DNA from: JAAYRQ01 sp035647235
GTDB taxonomy: Bacteria; Bacillota; Syntrophomonadia; Syntrophomonadales; Syntrophomonadaceae
NCBI GenBank assembly: GCA_964514235.1
Contig: CAZEPV010000003.1
Coordinates: 1-64,000, forward strand
Length of the DNA: 64,000 nucleotides
Reading direction: 5' to 3'
The notes beneath the pieces are model-generated. The model did not search any database, had not been told where the DNA came from, and saw only the letters and a program-made list of their open reading frames with translations. Shown here piece by piece: positions 24,466-32,878 of this stretch; within the stretch, counting starts at the first letter, position 1; each line of letters opens with the position of its first letter. Made by a program: the position numbers and the translations under genes.

Positions 24466-25800
24466 GTGGCATTTGAAGGATTGTCAGATAGACTCCAAGA
24501 TGTTTTTAAGAAATTACGCGGTAAGGGTAAGATCACCGAGGATGATGTTAAAGCTGCTATGCGGGAAGTACGTCTTGCTTTACTTGAAGCAGATGTTAAT
24601 TTTAAAGTAGTCAAGGATTTTACTAGCAAGGTTAGGGAAAGAGCAGTTGGGCAGGAAGTATTAACTAGTTTAACCCCAGGACAACAAATAGTCAAAATTG
24701 TCCACGATGAGATGGCTGAATTGATGGGGGGAAGCGAAAGCAAGTTAAACTTAACTAAGTCCCCAGCCCTTATTTTGGCGGTAGGATTGCAAGGGGCTGG
24801 TAAGACTACTTCGGTCGCCAAGTTGGCCCGTAATTTGGTCAAGCAAGGTAGACGGCCCCTATTAGTAGCATGTGATATATATAGACCAGCTGCTATTAAA
24901 CAATTACAAGTATTAGGGGAACAGATTAGTGTCCCTGTTTTTGCCATGGGGCAAAATAATCCCGTAGATATTGCTAAAGCATCTGTGGAACATGCCAAAA
25001 GCAATAATAGGGACATTATAATTCTAGATACTGCTGGGCGCTTGCATATTGATGAAGACCTAATGGGTGAATTAAAACAAATAAAGTCAGCAGTTAATCC
25101 CGAGGAAATCCTTTTAATTGTCGATGCTATGACTGGACAAGATGCGGTTAATATTGCCCAATCTTTTAATCAGGATTTAGGGCTAACTGGCCTAATATTG
25201 ACTAAACTTGATGGTGATAGTAGAGGGGGAGCTGCTTTATCGGTAAAGGCTGTTACGGGTTGCCCTATTAAGTATGTAGGAATGGGAGAAAAGCTTGATG
25301 CTCTTGAAGTTTTCCATCCCGACCGTATGGCTTCGCGTATTTTGGGGATGGGTGATGTCTTAACTTTAGTGGAGAAAGCCCAAGCAAATATAGATGCCCA
25401 AAAAGCCAAAGAAATGGAAAGAAAGATCAGGGAACAAGAGTTTACCCTAGAGGACTTTCTGGAACAACTTGGACAAGTCAAATCTATGGGACCATTGGAA
25501 GATTTGCTAGGTATGATACCAGGAATGAAAGGACAACTAAAAGGTATGCCTGGCGATTTTGATGATAAGGAAATTCTCAGAATCGAAGCTATTATTAAAT
25601 CTATGACCCTTGCTGAAAGGCGGGAGCCTGCCATTATTAATGGCAGCAGGAAAAAGAGAATAGCCCGTGGTAGCGGCACCAAGGTTCAGGATGTAAATCG
25701 TTTGCTTAAGCAGTTTGATGAATCAAGGAGATTAATGAAACAGTTTGCGGATATGGGTAAAAAGGGGAAAAAAGGTGTCATGCCTAAATTTCCTTTTTAA
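24466..25800 (+). CDS. ffh: signal recognition particle protein Ffh
   Basis: A 444-residue SRP54 GTPase. N domain, then the G domain with GLQGAGKTT (P-loop), DTAGR and TKLDGDSRGG, then the methionine-rich M domain (MIPGMKGQLKGMPG, GSRKKRIARGSG) that binds 4.5S RNA and signal sequences. It delivers nascent membrane proteins to FtsY. GTG start with AAAGGAGGGG. The first of the long chain of translation genes transcribed together with ylxM. Confidence 0.97.
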   Translation: MAFEGLSDRLQDVFKKLRGKGKITEDDVKAAMREVRLALLEADVNFKVVKDFTSKVRERAVGQEVLTSLTPGQQIVKIVHDEMAELMGGSESKLNLTKSPALILAVGLQGAGKTTSVAKLARNLVKQGRRPLLVACDIYRPAAIKQLQVLGEQISVPVFAMGQNNPVDIAKASVEHAKSNNRDIIILDTAGRLHIDEDLMGELKQIKSAVNPEEILLIVDAMTGQDAVNIAQSFNQDLGLTGLILTKLDGDSRGGAALSVKAVTGCPIKYVGMGEKLDALEVFHPDRMASRILGMGDVLTLVEKAQANIDAQKAKEMERKIREQEFTLEDFLEQLGQVKSMGPLEDLLGMIPGMKGQLKGMPGDFDDKEILRIEAIIKSMTLAERREPAIINGSRKKRIARGSGTKVQDVNRLLKQFDESRRLMKQFADMGKKGKKGVMPKFPF

Positions 25801-25868
25801 ATTAGGATTTTGAAGAAATACATTTCATTAATCCTATATAGGTTAATAAAAATAAGGGAGGTGAATTT

Positions 25869-26135
25869 ATGGCAACCAGGATCAGATTAAGACGCATGGG
25901 TGCAAAGAAAAGACCTTTTTATAGAGTAATAGTGGCAGATTCCCGCGCTCCTAGAGATGGGAAGTTTATCGAGGAAATAGGGTATTATAACCCTACTACT
26001 GAGCCAGCTACTATTAAAATTGATGAGGAAAAGGCTTTGAAATGGCTAACTAATGGAGCTAAGCCTTCTGATACAGTCAAATCTATATTGCAAAAACAAG
26101 GAATTATGGCTAAATTCGCTGAATCCCGCAAATAG
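25869..26135 (+). CDS. rpsP: 30S ribosomal protein S16
   Basis: An 88-residue S16 protein needed for 30S assembly. ATRIRLRRMGAKKRPFYRVI, the PRDGKFIEEIGYYNP loop and the lysine-rich tail are diagnostic. ATG start with GGGAGGTGA. Same order ffh-rpsP-khpA-rimM-trmD as in Bacillus. Confidence 0.97.
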   Translation: MATRIRLRRMGAKKRPFYRVIVADSRAPRDGKFIEEIGYYNPTTEPATIKIDEEKALKWLTNGAKPSDTVKSILQKQGIMAKFAESRK

Positions 26136-26162
26136 CTATTAAGTGCAGGGGGGTGACCTATA

Positions 26163-26393
26163 ATGAAAGAACTAGTTGAATTTATTGCCAAATCCTTAGT
26201 AGATAACCCTGATGTAGTTGAAGTAACTGAGGTAGAAGGGGAACGCTCTATAATTCTTGAACTAAGAGTAGCCCCAGAAGATATGGGGAAAGTAATAGGT
26301 AAGCAAGGTAAAATTGCTAAATCTATTCGCACTTTGACTAGAGCAGCAGCTACTAAAGAAGGAAAAAGAGTAGTAGTAGAAATATTGAGATAG
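26163..26393 (+). CDS. khpA: KhpA (YlqC) KH-domain RNA-binding protein
   Basis: A 76-residue single-KH protein. MGKVIGKQGKIAKSIRTL contains the GxxG loop (GKQG) that grips single-stranded RNA. KhpA pairs with KhpB/Jag and influences cell-wall growth and small-RNA biology in Firmicutes. Length and position between rpsP and rimM are typical. ATG start behind GGGGGGTGA. Confidence 0.94.
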   Translation: MKELVEFIAKSLVDNPDVVEVTEVEGERSIILELRVAPEDMGKVIGKQGKIAKSIRTLTRAAATKEGKRVVVEILR

Positions 26394-26447
26394 GGCTATT
26401 TTAGCCCTTTCCCTTTTATGTAGATGTTTTTGGGAGTGAATAAGAGC

Positions 26448-26963
26448 TTGGATAGTAATTTAGTCAGTATTGGCAAAATTGTGGGGACTTTTGGTTATAG
26501 GGGTCAAGTCAGGGTATTACCTTTGACTGATTTTCCTGCCAGATTTAAGGACCTCAAAGAAATAAGGCTATGCTTTGGGGATAAGATTAAAATCCTAACC
26601 GTTGAGGAGACTAAGCCTCATAATGATATTTTTCTAATTAAACTAGAGAGCATAGATTCTAAAGAATCTGCCCAGGAATATAAAAATGCCCTACTTAGAG
26701 TAACTGAGGACGAAATTTATCCCTTGCCAGAGGGGTATTATTACCACTTCCAACTCAAAAACATAGACGTTTATGATAAAAAGTTAGGTTTTTTGGGTAA
26801 GTTAGTTGATATTCTGGAGACTGGAGCTAATGATGTCTATGTAATTAAATCTGAGGAATATGGGGAAATACTAATTCCTGCTATTAAACAAGTTATCAAG
26901 AATATAGATATCAAAACTAATAAAATGTTAGTTGAATTGTTAGAAGGGTTAATAGATATATAA
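26448..26963 (+). CDS. rimM: ribosome maturation factor RimM
   Basis: About 171 residues. The N-terminal RimM beta barrel begins VSIGKIVGTFGYRGQVRVLP; LPEGYYYHFQLKNIDV joins it to the C-terminal PRC barrel (ETGANDVYVIKSEEYGEILI, then PAIKQVI). RimM binds S19 and helps process the 30S head. An ATG at 26424 would add eight residues, but the GGGAGTG site lies inside that extension, nine bases before TTG 26448, which is preferred. Next gene is trmD, as usual. Confidence 0.92.
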   Translation: MDSNLVSIGKIVGTFGYRGQVRVLPLTDFPARFKDLKEIRLCFGDKIKILTVEETKPHNDIFLIKLESIDSKESAQEYKNALLRVTEDEIYPLPEGYYYHFQLKNIDVYDKKLGFLGKLVDILETGANDVYVIKSEEYGEILIPAIKQVIKNIDIKTNKMLVELLEGLIDI

Positions 26964-26981
26964 AATCAGGTGGCTACTTAA

Positions 26982-27707
26982 ATGAAAATAGATATTTTAA
27001 CCTTATTTCCCGAAATGTTTATATCTCCTTTAAATGCTAGTATTCTAAAAAGGGCTAGGGAAAAAGGTCTAGCGGAGATAAATACCATTAATATTCGTGA
27101 TTATGCTCTAGATAGGCATAAGCAGGTAGATGACTATCCCTATGGGGGTGGCTCTGGTATGGTCTTAAAGCCCGATGTAGTAGGCAGAGCTATTGATGAT
27201 TATAAAAGGGCTGGGGCTTATGCAATTTATATGTCTCCCCAAGGTCAAATACTAAATCAAGCCAAGGTTCTTGATCTAAGTACGAGGAATCATTTACTCA
27301 TACTATGTGGACATTATGAAGGTGTAGATGACCGTATATTAGCAGAGATCGATGAAGAAATTTCCATAGGGGATTATATTTTGACTGGTGGTGAAATACC
27401 TGCTATGGCACTAGTTGATGCAATAGTTCGGCTCTTGCCAAATGTTCTAGGTAGCAAAGAATCGGTGGAGGAAGAATCCTTTAGCAATGCACTATTAGAA
27501 TATCCACACTATACAAGACCTCTAGAATATAAAGGTCGAAAAGTACCCGAAGTCTTAACTTCTGGACATCATGAAAATATTAGAATTTGGCGCAAAAAAC
27601 AGAGTTTATTAAATACTTTCCTAAACCGGCCAGATTTGCTTTTGAGTCGGGAATTTGATACGGAAGAAAAAAAACTTTTACTAGAAATATTATTTGCAAA
27701 TAATTAA
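26982..27707 (+). CDS. trmD: tRNA (guanine-37-N1)-methyltransferase
   Basis: A 241-residue SPOUT methylase placing m1G37 in tRNAs with a G36, which prevents +1 frameshifting. Signatures: MKIDILTLFPEMF, DDYPYGGGSGMVLKPD, LCGHYEGVDDR and SIGDYILTGGE (the trefoil knot), and HHENIRIWRKKQSL. ATG start, 18 bp after rimM. Confidence 0.96.
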   Translation: MKIDILTLFPEMFISPLNASILKRAREKGLAEINTINIRDYALDRHKQVDDYPYGGGSGMVLKPDVVGRAIDDYKRAGAYAIYMSPQGQILNQAKVLDLSTRNHLLILCGHYEGVDDRILAEIDEEISIGDYILTGGEIPAMALVDAIVRLLPNVLGSKESVEEESFSNALLEYPHYTRPLEYKGRKVPEVLTSGHHENIRIWRKKQSLLNTFLNRPDLLLSREFDTEEKKLLLEILFANN

Positions 27708-27739
27708 CTTGTAAATTCATCGCATAGGAGTAATTTGAT

Positions 27740-28318
27740 TTGAGAAAAGCTAGAGTTTATATGGCCTTGCTTCATTTCCCTATCTATAACAAGCAAAAGG
27801 ATATTATAACCACATCAATAACTAACTTGGACTTGCATGATATGGCTAGAGTTGCTAAAACCTATGATCTTAATGGCTTTTTTGTGGTTCATCCAGCTGA
27901 AAACCAACATAGTTTGATAAAAGAGATTGTGGCTTATTGGCAAGAAGGTTATGGTGGAACTTATAATCCTGATCGCAAGGAAGCCTTTGACTTATTAAAT
28001 GTGGTAAAAACTTTGGGGGAGGTGGAAAAAAGCATTGAAAGCGAAACTAATCAAATTCCCATAAAAATTGCTACTGATGCTAAAGTCCACGCTAACACTA
28101 TTACTTATCAAGAACTGAAGCATAAGATATTCCACCAAGAAGAAGTAATTTTATTATTGTTTGGCACTGGTTGGGGTATAGCTGAGGAAGTAATGTCAAA
28201 TTGTGCTTATATATTAGAACCGATAGAAAGGGCTAGGACCTACAACCATTTATCTGTACGTAGTGCTGTTTCTATTATAATTGACCGTTTGTTGGGTGAA
28301 TATTGGTATAATACTTAA
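27740..28318 (+). CDS. SPOUT-type RNA methyltransferase (PF09936 family)
   Basis: A 192-residue protein of the SAM-dependent RNA methyltransferase family often found directly after trmD in Clostridia and thermophiles. ALLHFPIYNKQKDIITTSIT at the start, DLHDMARVAKTYDL, and LLFGTGWGIAEEV with IERARTYNHLSVRSAVSII (knot region) are characteristic. The RNA target is not established in this family as far as I know. TTG start 33 bp after trmD. Confidence 0.85.
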   Translation: MRKARVYMALLHFPIYNKQKDIITTSITNLDLHDMARVAKTYDLNGFFVVHPAENQHSLIKEIVAYWQEGYGGTYNPDRKEAFDLLNVVKTLGEVEKSIESETNQIPIKIATDAKVHANTITYQELKHKIFHQEEVILLLFGTGWGIAEEVMSNCAYILEPIERARTYNHLSVRSAVSIIIDRLLGEYWYNT

Positions 28319-28333
28319 TTTGAAATATTCTTC

Positions 28334-28362
28334 TTTACAATGATCAACTATGGTGCTATAAT
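28334..28362 (+). promoter_or_regulatory. sigma-A promoter of the T-box leader
   Basis: TTTACA (28334-28339) and TATAAT (28357-28362) with a 17-bp spacer, directly upstream of the leader RNA. It makes aroF-pheA independent of the trmD operon. Confidence 0.75.
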
Positions 28363-28389
28363 ATTTTTAATTTTATAAAACTAAATGCG

Positions 28390-28660
28390 ATGAAAAGGTA
28401 AAGTAGCTTTGTGAAATTTTACAGAGAGGGGATGCCATCGGCTGTAAGCATCTCCAAAAGGAAGCAGATTGAAGTTCACTTTGGAGCACCTGGCTGAACA
28501 GATAATAAGTAGGTTAAGGCGGAACTCCTACCGTTAAAAGGGAGGGGATATCAAAATAGTGTATCCTGTAATAATAAGCGGAGCCAAGTGGCAACAAATT
28601 GGGTGGTACCGCGGGTAGCAATAGCTTCTCGTCCCATGGGGGATGTGAGGCTTTTTTTAT
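28390..28660 (+). promoter_or_regulatory. T-box riboswitch, predicted tRNA-Phe specific
   Basis: A complete T-box leader. Stem I starts near AGTAGCTTT and holds the AGAGAGGGG and GGCTGTAAGC elements; the specifier loop reads GAAG-TTC-ACTTTGGAGC, giving codon TTC (28475-28477, Phe). The T-box sequence GGGTGGTACCGCGGG is at 28601-28615; its UGGU bulge would pair with the A-CCA end of uncharged tRNA-Phe. The competing terminator (28623-28658, stem around TCTCGTCCC/GGGGATGTGAG, then TTTTTTT) follows. Uncharged tRNA-Phe should allow read-through into aroF-pheA. The Phe specifier is inferred from position and from the genes controlled. Confidence 0.9.
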
Positions 28661-28689
28661 TACGGATTATTATTTTCGTATCCTAGTAA

Positions 28690-28770
28690 AGTTGGGTATC
28701 TAAACCAATAAGGGTGGTACCGCGGGTGTTCTTAACTCCTCGTCCCTTAATCCAGGACGGGGAGTTTTTA
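28690..28770 (+). promoter_or_regulatory. second, truncated T-box module (antiterminator plus terminator only)
   Basis: A second GGGTGGTACCGCGGG at 28712-28726 is followed by AACTCCTCGTCC (28734-28745) and GGACGGGGAGTT (28755-28766) with a T-run: an antiterminator/terminator pair. Only about 50 nt separate it from the first terminator, far too little for a Stem I, so it has no specifier of its own. Confidence 0.85.
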
Positions 28771-28789
28771 TTTTCTGGAGGTGTAAAAT

Positions 28790-29635
28790 ATGCAAAATTT
28801 GTTAGTAAAGGCGGATTCGATTTTGAAAGTATCTCGGGAATACCAAGCTCAAGATACGATAGTAGAAGTGCAGGGACAAAGAATAGGGAGTCGGGAAGTA
28901 ACTATAATAGCTGGACCTTGTGCAGTAGAAAGTGAAGATATACTCAAGGAAATAGGTTTTAAGGTACGCGCTTTTGGGGCTACTATGCTGAGAGGTGGTG
29001 CATTCAAGCCTAGAACATCTCCTTATAGTTTCCAGGGTCTAGGAGAAAAAGGTTTGGAGATATTAGCTCGGGTAGGTAGGAGTCTAAATATGCCAGTGGT
29101 AACGGAGGTTATGGATAGTGAGGATATTAATTTAGTAAATGAATATGCGGATATATTGCAAATAGGGGCCAGGAATATGCACAATTTTTCTTTATTAAAA
29201 AAGGTGGGGCAAATTAAGAAGCCTGTAATTTTAAAAAGAGGCTTAGCAGCTACTATTGAGGAATGGCTGTTGGCTGCGGAATATATTTTAGCCAATGGTA
29301 ACCAAGAAGTCATTTTATGTGAACGCGGGATTAGGACTGCTGAAACCTGGACTAGGAATACTTTGGATTTATCTGCAGTAGCCTTAATCAAGGAAATCTC
29401 CCATTTGCCAATTATAGTCGACCCAAGTCATGGAACTGGGGTTAGAAGTCTAGTTAATCCGATGGCGAAAGCTGCTATATCAGCTGGGGCAGATGGCTTA
29501 ATGATTGAGGTTCATTCCCAACCCGAAAAGGCTTGGTCTGATGGGGAACAATCTTTGACCCCCTACGATTTCAAAGGCTTGATAAAAGAATTAAAACCTC
29601 TTATTAAAGCTTGTGGGAGGAGAATGAGTGCATGA
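28790..29635 (+). CDS. aroF: 3-deoxy-7-phosphoheptulonate synthase (DAHP synthase, type I-beta)
   Basis: A 281-residue DAHP synthase joining phosphoenolpyruvate and erythrose-4-phosphate, the entry step of aromatic biosynthesis. Motifs: IIAGPCAVES, MLRGGAFKPRTSPYSFQG, VILKRGLAATIEEWL, LCERGIRT and VDPSHGTG. Only about 35 residues precede the barrel, too few for the ferredoxin-like or chorismate-mutase regulatory domains of many relatives, so allosteric control is probably lacking and regulation falls to the T-box. ATG start 23 bp after the second terminator. Its stop overlaps the pheA start (ATGA). Confidence 0.94.
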   Translation: MQNLLVKADSILKVSREYQAQDTIVEVQGQRIGSREVTIIAGPCAVESEDILKEIGFKVRAFGATMLRGGAFKPRTSPYSFQGLGEKGLEILARVGRSLNMPVVTEVMDSEDINLVNEYADILQIGARNMHNFSLLKKVGQIKKPVILKRGLAATIEEWLLAAEYILANGNQEVILCERGIRTAETWTRNTLDLSAVALIKEISHLPIIVDPSHGTGVRSLVNPMAKAAISAGADGLMIEVHSQPEKAWSDGEQSLTPYDFKGLIKELKPLIKACGRRMSA

Positions 29636-30450
29636 TTTGCGCAGTATTAGGACCGAGTGGTACATTTAGTGAGGAGGCAGCCCATAATTATTGGAGCAGG
29701 AAAATTCCACTTAAAGTAGCTAATAGTATAGATGAACTCTTTGAAATGCTTGAAAAAAAGGAAATTAGTGACCTATTAATCCCACTGGAAAATTCATGTG
29801 CAGGTACAATAGAGACCAGCATGATAAATTTGGCTAGGTATGATGTTAGTATAAAAGGGGAAATATATATGCCTATAAGGCAGCATTTAATGGCCAGTAA
29901 AGTATATGAACTAAATGAAATTGAACTATTAGTTTCCCAACTGGCTGTGTATGCGCAATGTGAAGAATATATTAAAAGAAATCTGGCGGGAGCTAGAACT
30001 GAAATTGCTCTAAGTACTACTAAAGCAGTACAAATAGTAGGGGACGAAAGCAAGAAGGCAGCAGCTATTGCCAGTATGGAAGCAGCTAAATTGTATGATT
30101 TACACATTATTGATCAAGATATTCATAATCAAAAAAATATCACCCGATTTATCCACGTATCGCACAGTAAGGCCAAATTAGTCGCAGCCGATAAAGCAAG
30201 CTTAATTTTTTCTTTACCAGATTATCCGGGTTCACTTAGTGGGGTCTTGAAGATATTTGCCAAATACAATATTAATTTAACTAAAATTATATCTAGTCCC
30301 GATTGGCAGGAAGCTGAAACTTATTCATTCTATGTCGATATAGATATAAAAGGCAAAATAAATGCTTTAAATAAGCTATTGAAAGAATTGCAACTTAAAG
30401 GGGTGAAAACAAAATATTTGGGGGCTTATAATACTCTCGTGCAGAGTTAA
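29632..30450 (+). CDS. pheA: prephenate dehydratase
   Basis: A 272-residue enzyme converting prephenate to phenylpyruvate for phenylalanine. The catalytic domain (1-180) shows LGPSGTFSEEAA, PLENSCAGTI, STTKAVQIV and TRF at 171-173. An ACT domain follows (190-270). Its two Phe-binding motifs are altered: GSLS at 200-203 instead of GALV, and ISSP at 220-223 instead of ESRP. Start ATG 29632, behind GGGAGGAG and overlapping the aroF stop; an upstream frame to 29611 is not used. Confidence 0.94.
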   Translation: MICAVLGPSGTFSEEAAHNYWSRKIPLKVANSIDELFEMLEKKEISDLLIPLENSCAGTIETSMINLARYDVSIKGEIYMPIRQHLMASKVYELNEIELLVSQLAVYAQCEEYIKRNLAGARTEIALSTTKAVQIVGDESKKAAAIASMEAAKLYDLHIIDQDIHNQKNITRFIHVSHSKAKLVAADKASLIFSLPDYPGSLSGVLKIFAKYNINLTKIISSPDWQEAETYSFYVDIDIKGKINALNKLLKELQLKGVKTKYLGAYNTLVQS

Positions 30451-30471
30451 ATGATGATTAAGAATTTATCC

Positions 30472-30501
30472 TTGAAGTCCTATGTCATACTATGATATAA
30501 T
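30472..30501 (+). promoter_or_regulatory. sigma-A promoter of rplS
   Basis: TTGAAG (30472-30477) and TATAAT (30496-30501) with an 18-bp spacer, 80 bp before rplS. It restarts transcription after the aroF-pheA insertion. Confidence 0.65.
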
Positions 30502-30580
30502 ACTTTTGTTCTGTGTATCATAGGTGGTCCGCTGCATTATTAGAAAATGTATGAACACCTTATCGGAAGGAGGTAGTGTG

Positions 30581-30931
30581 ATGAATGACATAATTAGATC
30601 GATTGAGGAAGAATACTTAAAAAAGGATATTACTGATTTTGGGCCTGGGGATACGGTAAAAGTTCATGTTAAGGTTGTTGAAGGGGCTCGGGAAAGAATC
30701 CAAATATTCGAAGGTACAGTTTTAAAAATTAGGGGGGCTGGTCTATCCCAGACATTTAAGGTAAGGAGAATTTCATTTGGGGTAGCAGTAGAAAGAACTT
30801 TCCCCATGCATTCTCCTAAAATTGCTAGGGTAGAAGTTACCCGTAGAGGTAAAGTACGAAGAGCCAAATTATTTTATTTACGTGGCTTAACTGGTAAAAA
30901 AGCCAGGGTCAAGGAAAAAGGCAGATATTAA
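30581..30931 (+). CDS. rplS: 50S ribosomal protein L19
   Basis: A 116-residue L19 at the 30S-50S interface. GDTVKVHVKVVEGARERIQ, FEGTVLKIRGAG and KVRRAKLFYLRGLTGKKARV are diagnostic. The start is ATG 30581, six bases after GGAAGGAGGT; the frame extends 19 codons upstream without a site, and the chosen length equals the family norm (115). Confidence 0.96.
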   Translation: MNDIIRSIEEEYLKKDITDFGPGDTVKVHVKVVEGARERIQIFEGTVLKIRGAGLSQTFKVRRISFGVAVERTFPMHSPKIARVEVTRRGKVRRAKLFYLRGLTGKKARVKEKGRY

Positions 30932-30998
30932 AAAAATACATGATAAAATGGGAGGATACCTAAGCAGGTATTCTCTTTTCATATATAGGGGGATTTTT

Positions 30999-31832
30999 AT
31001 GGCGATAAATTGGTACCCGGGACATATGGTTAAAGCTAAACGGGAAATTAGGGAAAACATGAAGCTGGTAGACATAGTAGTTATCCTGGTAGATGCTAGA
31101 GCACCCTTTTCCTGCCGTAATAAAGAGCTTGAAGAAATAGTGGGGCATAAACCGATTGTTTTTATATTGAATAAAAATGATTTGGCTATCGCTGAGCAAG
31201 TTAGGGGGTATAAGGAAGCTTTAGAGCAGGAAGGATTTGCAGTAGCTAGTATAGACTCTATTTCTGGTAAAGGTTCTAAGGAAGTAGTAAATATTTTAAG
31301 AGAAACATATCAACCTATAGCCGATAAGATGCTGGAGAAGGGTAGGAGGGTAAGGCCTGCCCGCATAATGGTAGTGGGAGTACCTAATGTGGGTAAATCG
31401 ACTTTTTTAAATACCATGGTAGGGAAAAAGATGGTCAAAACTGGTCCCAAACCTGGTGTGACTAGAGGTAAACAATGGATAAGAAAAAAGGATATTGAAT
31501 TCATGGATACCCCGGGTTTAATGTGGCCTAAAATAGAAAATGAAGAACAGGGACTTAAACTAGCCCTACTAGATATTGTAGGGGAAAATTCCTACCAGGA
31601 ATATCAAGTTGCCCTATATTTAATTAAGGTTTTGCGGCTTAAGGCCCCTGAAATTCTAAGGGAGAAATTTAAACTTGATTCAATAGATGGGGAAGACAGT
31701 CAATTACTAGAAGGTATTTCCCGCTCAAGGGGGCATCTGGTTAAAGGTGGTGGACTAGACCTGGAAAAAACCGCCCATGTACTTCTGCAAGAATTTCGCC
31801 GTGGTAGTCTAGTTAGGCTTTGTCTAGATTAG
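30999..31832 (+). CDS. rbgA: ribosome biogenesis GTPase RbgA (YlqF)
   Basis: A 277-residue circularly permuted GTPase for late 50S assembly. Motifs come in the order G4 (NKNDL), G1 (GVPNVGKST), G3 (DTPGLMWP), the hallmark of the YlqF/YawG class. The N-terminus INWYPGHMVKAKREI is diagnostic. Start is ATG 30999 behind AGGGGGA; a frame open to 30948 is not needed. In Bacillus rnhB follows; here about 7 kb of other genes intervene. Confidence 0.95.
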   Translation: MAINWYPGHMVKAKREIRENMKLVDIVVILVDARAPFSCRNKELEEIVGHKPIVFILNKNDLAIAEQVRGYKEALEQEGFAVASIDSISGKGSKEVVNILRETYQPIADKMLEKGRRVRPARIMVVGVPNVGKSTFLNTMVGKKMVKTGPKPGVTRGKQWIRKKDIEFMDTPGLMWPKIENEEQGLKLALLDIVGENSYQEYQVALYLIKVLRLKAPEILREKFKLDSIDGEDSQLLEGISRSRGHLVKGGGLDLEKTAHVLLQEFRRGSLVRLCLD

Positions 31833-31857
31833 ACTAAGAATATAAAAATTATCTAGC

Positions 31858-31888
31858 CCGATACTTAACTGCTAGTATCGGTTTTTTT
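31858..31888 (+). terminator. terminator after rbgA
   Basis: CCGATACT (31858-31865), 8-nt loop, AGTATCGG (31874-31881), then seven T. Confidence 0.85.
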
Positions 31889-31984
31889 ATATATAAATTA
31901 GCCTTCCATTTACATTTTATAGTAACATAGAACAAGGATGGTAAATGTTAGTGGAATATTTTGCGAATGGAAAGGGATGATTAG

Positions 31985-32779
31985 ATGTCTTATAAAGACA
32001 AAAGCTACAAAAACATTATTTTGAAGGTTGCTGACCAAATTGCAATTGTGCAGTATAATCGGCCTGAAGCACTGAATGCAGTAAATAAAGAAATGTTGGC
32101 CGAAAGGTATGAGGTTTATCTTGGCATAGCTAAGGATCCTGAAGTGAGGGTATTAATAACTACTGGTAATGACAAAGCTTTTTGTGCAGGGGGTGACTTG
32201 AAGGCCTTTGTTAACTATACGGTTAGGGAATCTAGAGAGTTTGTGGATGATGTAATAACTAGTGGCAATTTGGTAGCTAATATGCCTAAACCAACTATAG
32301 CCATGGTAGCTGGTGTTTGTATGGGTGGGGGCTTGGAAAGTGCTTTGGCCCACGACATAGTAATTGCGGCTGATAATGCGAAATTTGCTCTACCGGAGAT
32401 AAATGTAGGCATTTATCCAGGTGGAGGCGCAACTCAGCGTTTACCACAAATAATGTCTCTTAACAAGGCCAAAGAGCTAGTATTTTTAGGTGAACCTTTT
32501 GATGCCCAGACTGCTTATGAATTGGGTATAGTTAACCAGGTGGTACCTTTAGCAGAATTAGAGGAAAGGACAATGAAAATGGCCAAAAAGTTGACCAGAA
32601 AGCCTCCTTTCTCACTCAGATTAGCCAAGGAAGCTTTAAATACTGCTTGGAGTACTAGTTTACAGGAAGGTCTTAAAATCGAAACCCACGGTTGGGCGAT
32701 GTGTTATGGCACCGCCGATCAAAAGGAAGGGATGCAGGCTTTTTTGGAAAAACGTAGACCTACTTTTACTGGAGAATAA
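31985..32779 (+). CDS. enoyl-CoA hydratase/isomerase (crotonase family)
   Basis: A 264-residue crotonase. The oxyanion-hole CoA motif is AFCAGGDLKAF; GGGLESALAHDIVIA and LPEINVGIYPGGGATQRL each keep the catalytic Glu, so hydratase activity (trans-2-enoyl-CoA to 3-hydroxyacyl-CoA) is plausible. The FLEKRRPTF ending is typical. ATG start behind AAAGGGATGA. Followed by a terminator; the next rightward genes in the block include a CoA-transferase. A second crotonase is at 50.3 kb. Confidence 0.9.
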   Translation: MSYKDKSYKNIILKVADQIAIVQYNRPEALNAVNKEMLAERYEVYLGIAKDPEVRVLITTGNDKAFCAGGDLKAFVNYTVRESREFVDDVITSGNLVANMPKPTIAMVAGVCMGGGLESALAHDIVIAADNAKFALPEINVGIYPGGGATQRLPQIMSLNKAKELVFLGEPFDAQTAYELGIVNQVVPLAELEERTMKMAKKLTRKPPFSLRLAKEALNTAWSTSLQEGLKIETHGWAMCYGTADQKEGMQAFLEKRRPTFTGE

Positions 32780-32812
32780 AAAATACGACCTTATAAACAA
32801 TTAAATAAACTT

Positions 32813-32860
32813 AAAAGTGATAGTTCTAAAATACATAGTATTTAAAAAGCTATCACTTTT
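32813..32860. terminator. bidirectional terminator between crotonase and SLC13 genes
   Basis: AAAAGTGATAG (32813-32823) and CTATCACTTTT (32850-32860) form a perfect 11-bp stem between two converging genes. Confidence 0.75.
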
Positions 32861-32878
32861 ATATTTTATGCTTATATT

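Noticed and set aside
24447..25682. Long leftward frames opposite ffh
   Set aside because: They are Ser/Ile/Leu-rich antisense shadows of a clearly real ffh gene.
28714..28935. 73-codon frame over the second T-box and the start of aroF
   Set aside because: It is a shadow in another frame across a structured RNA leader and the aroF start.
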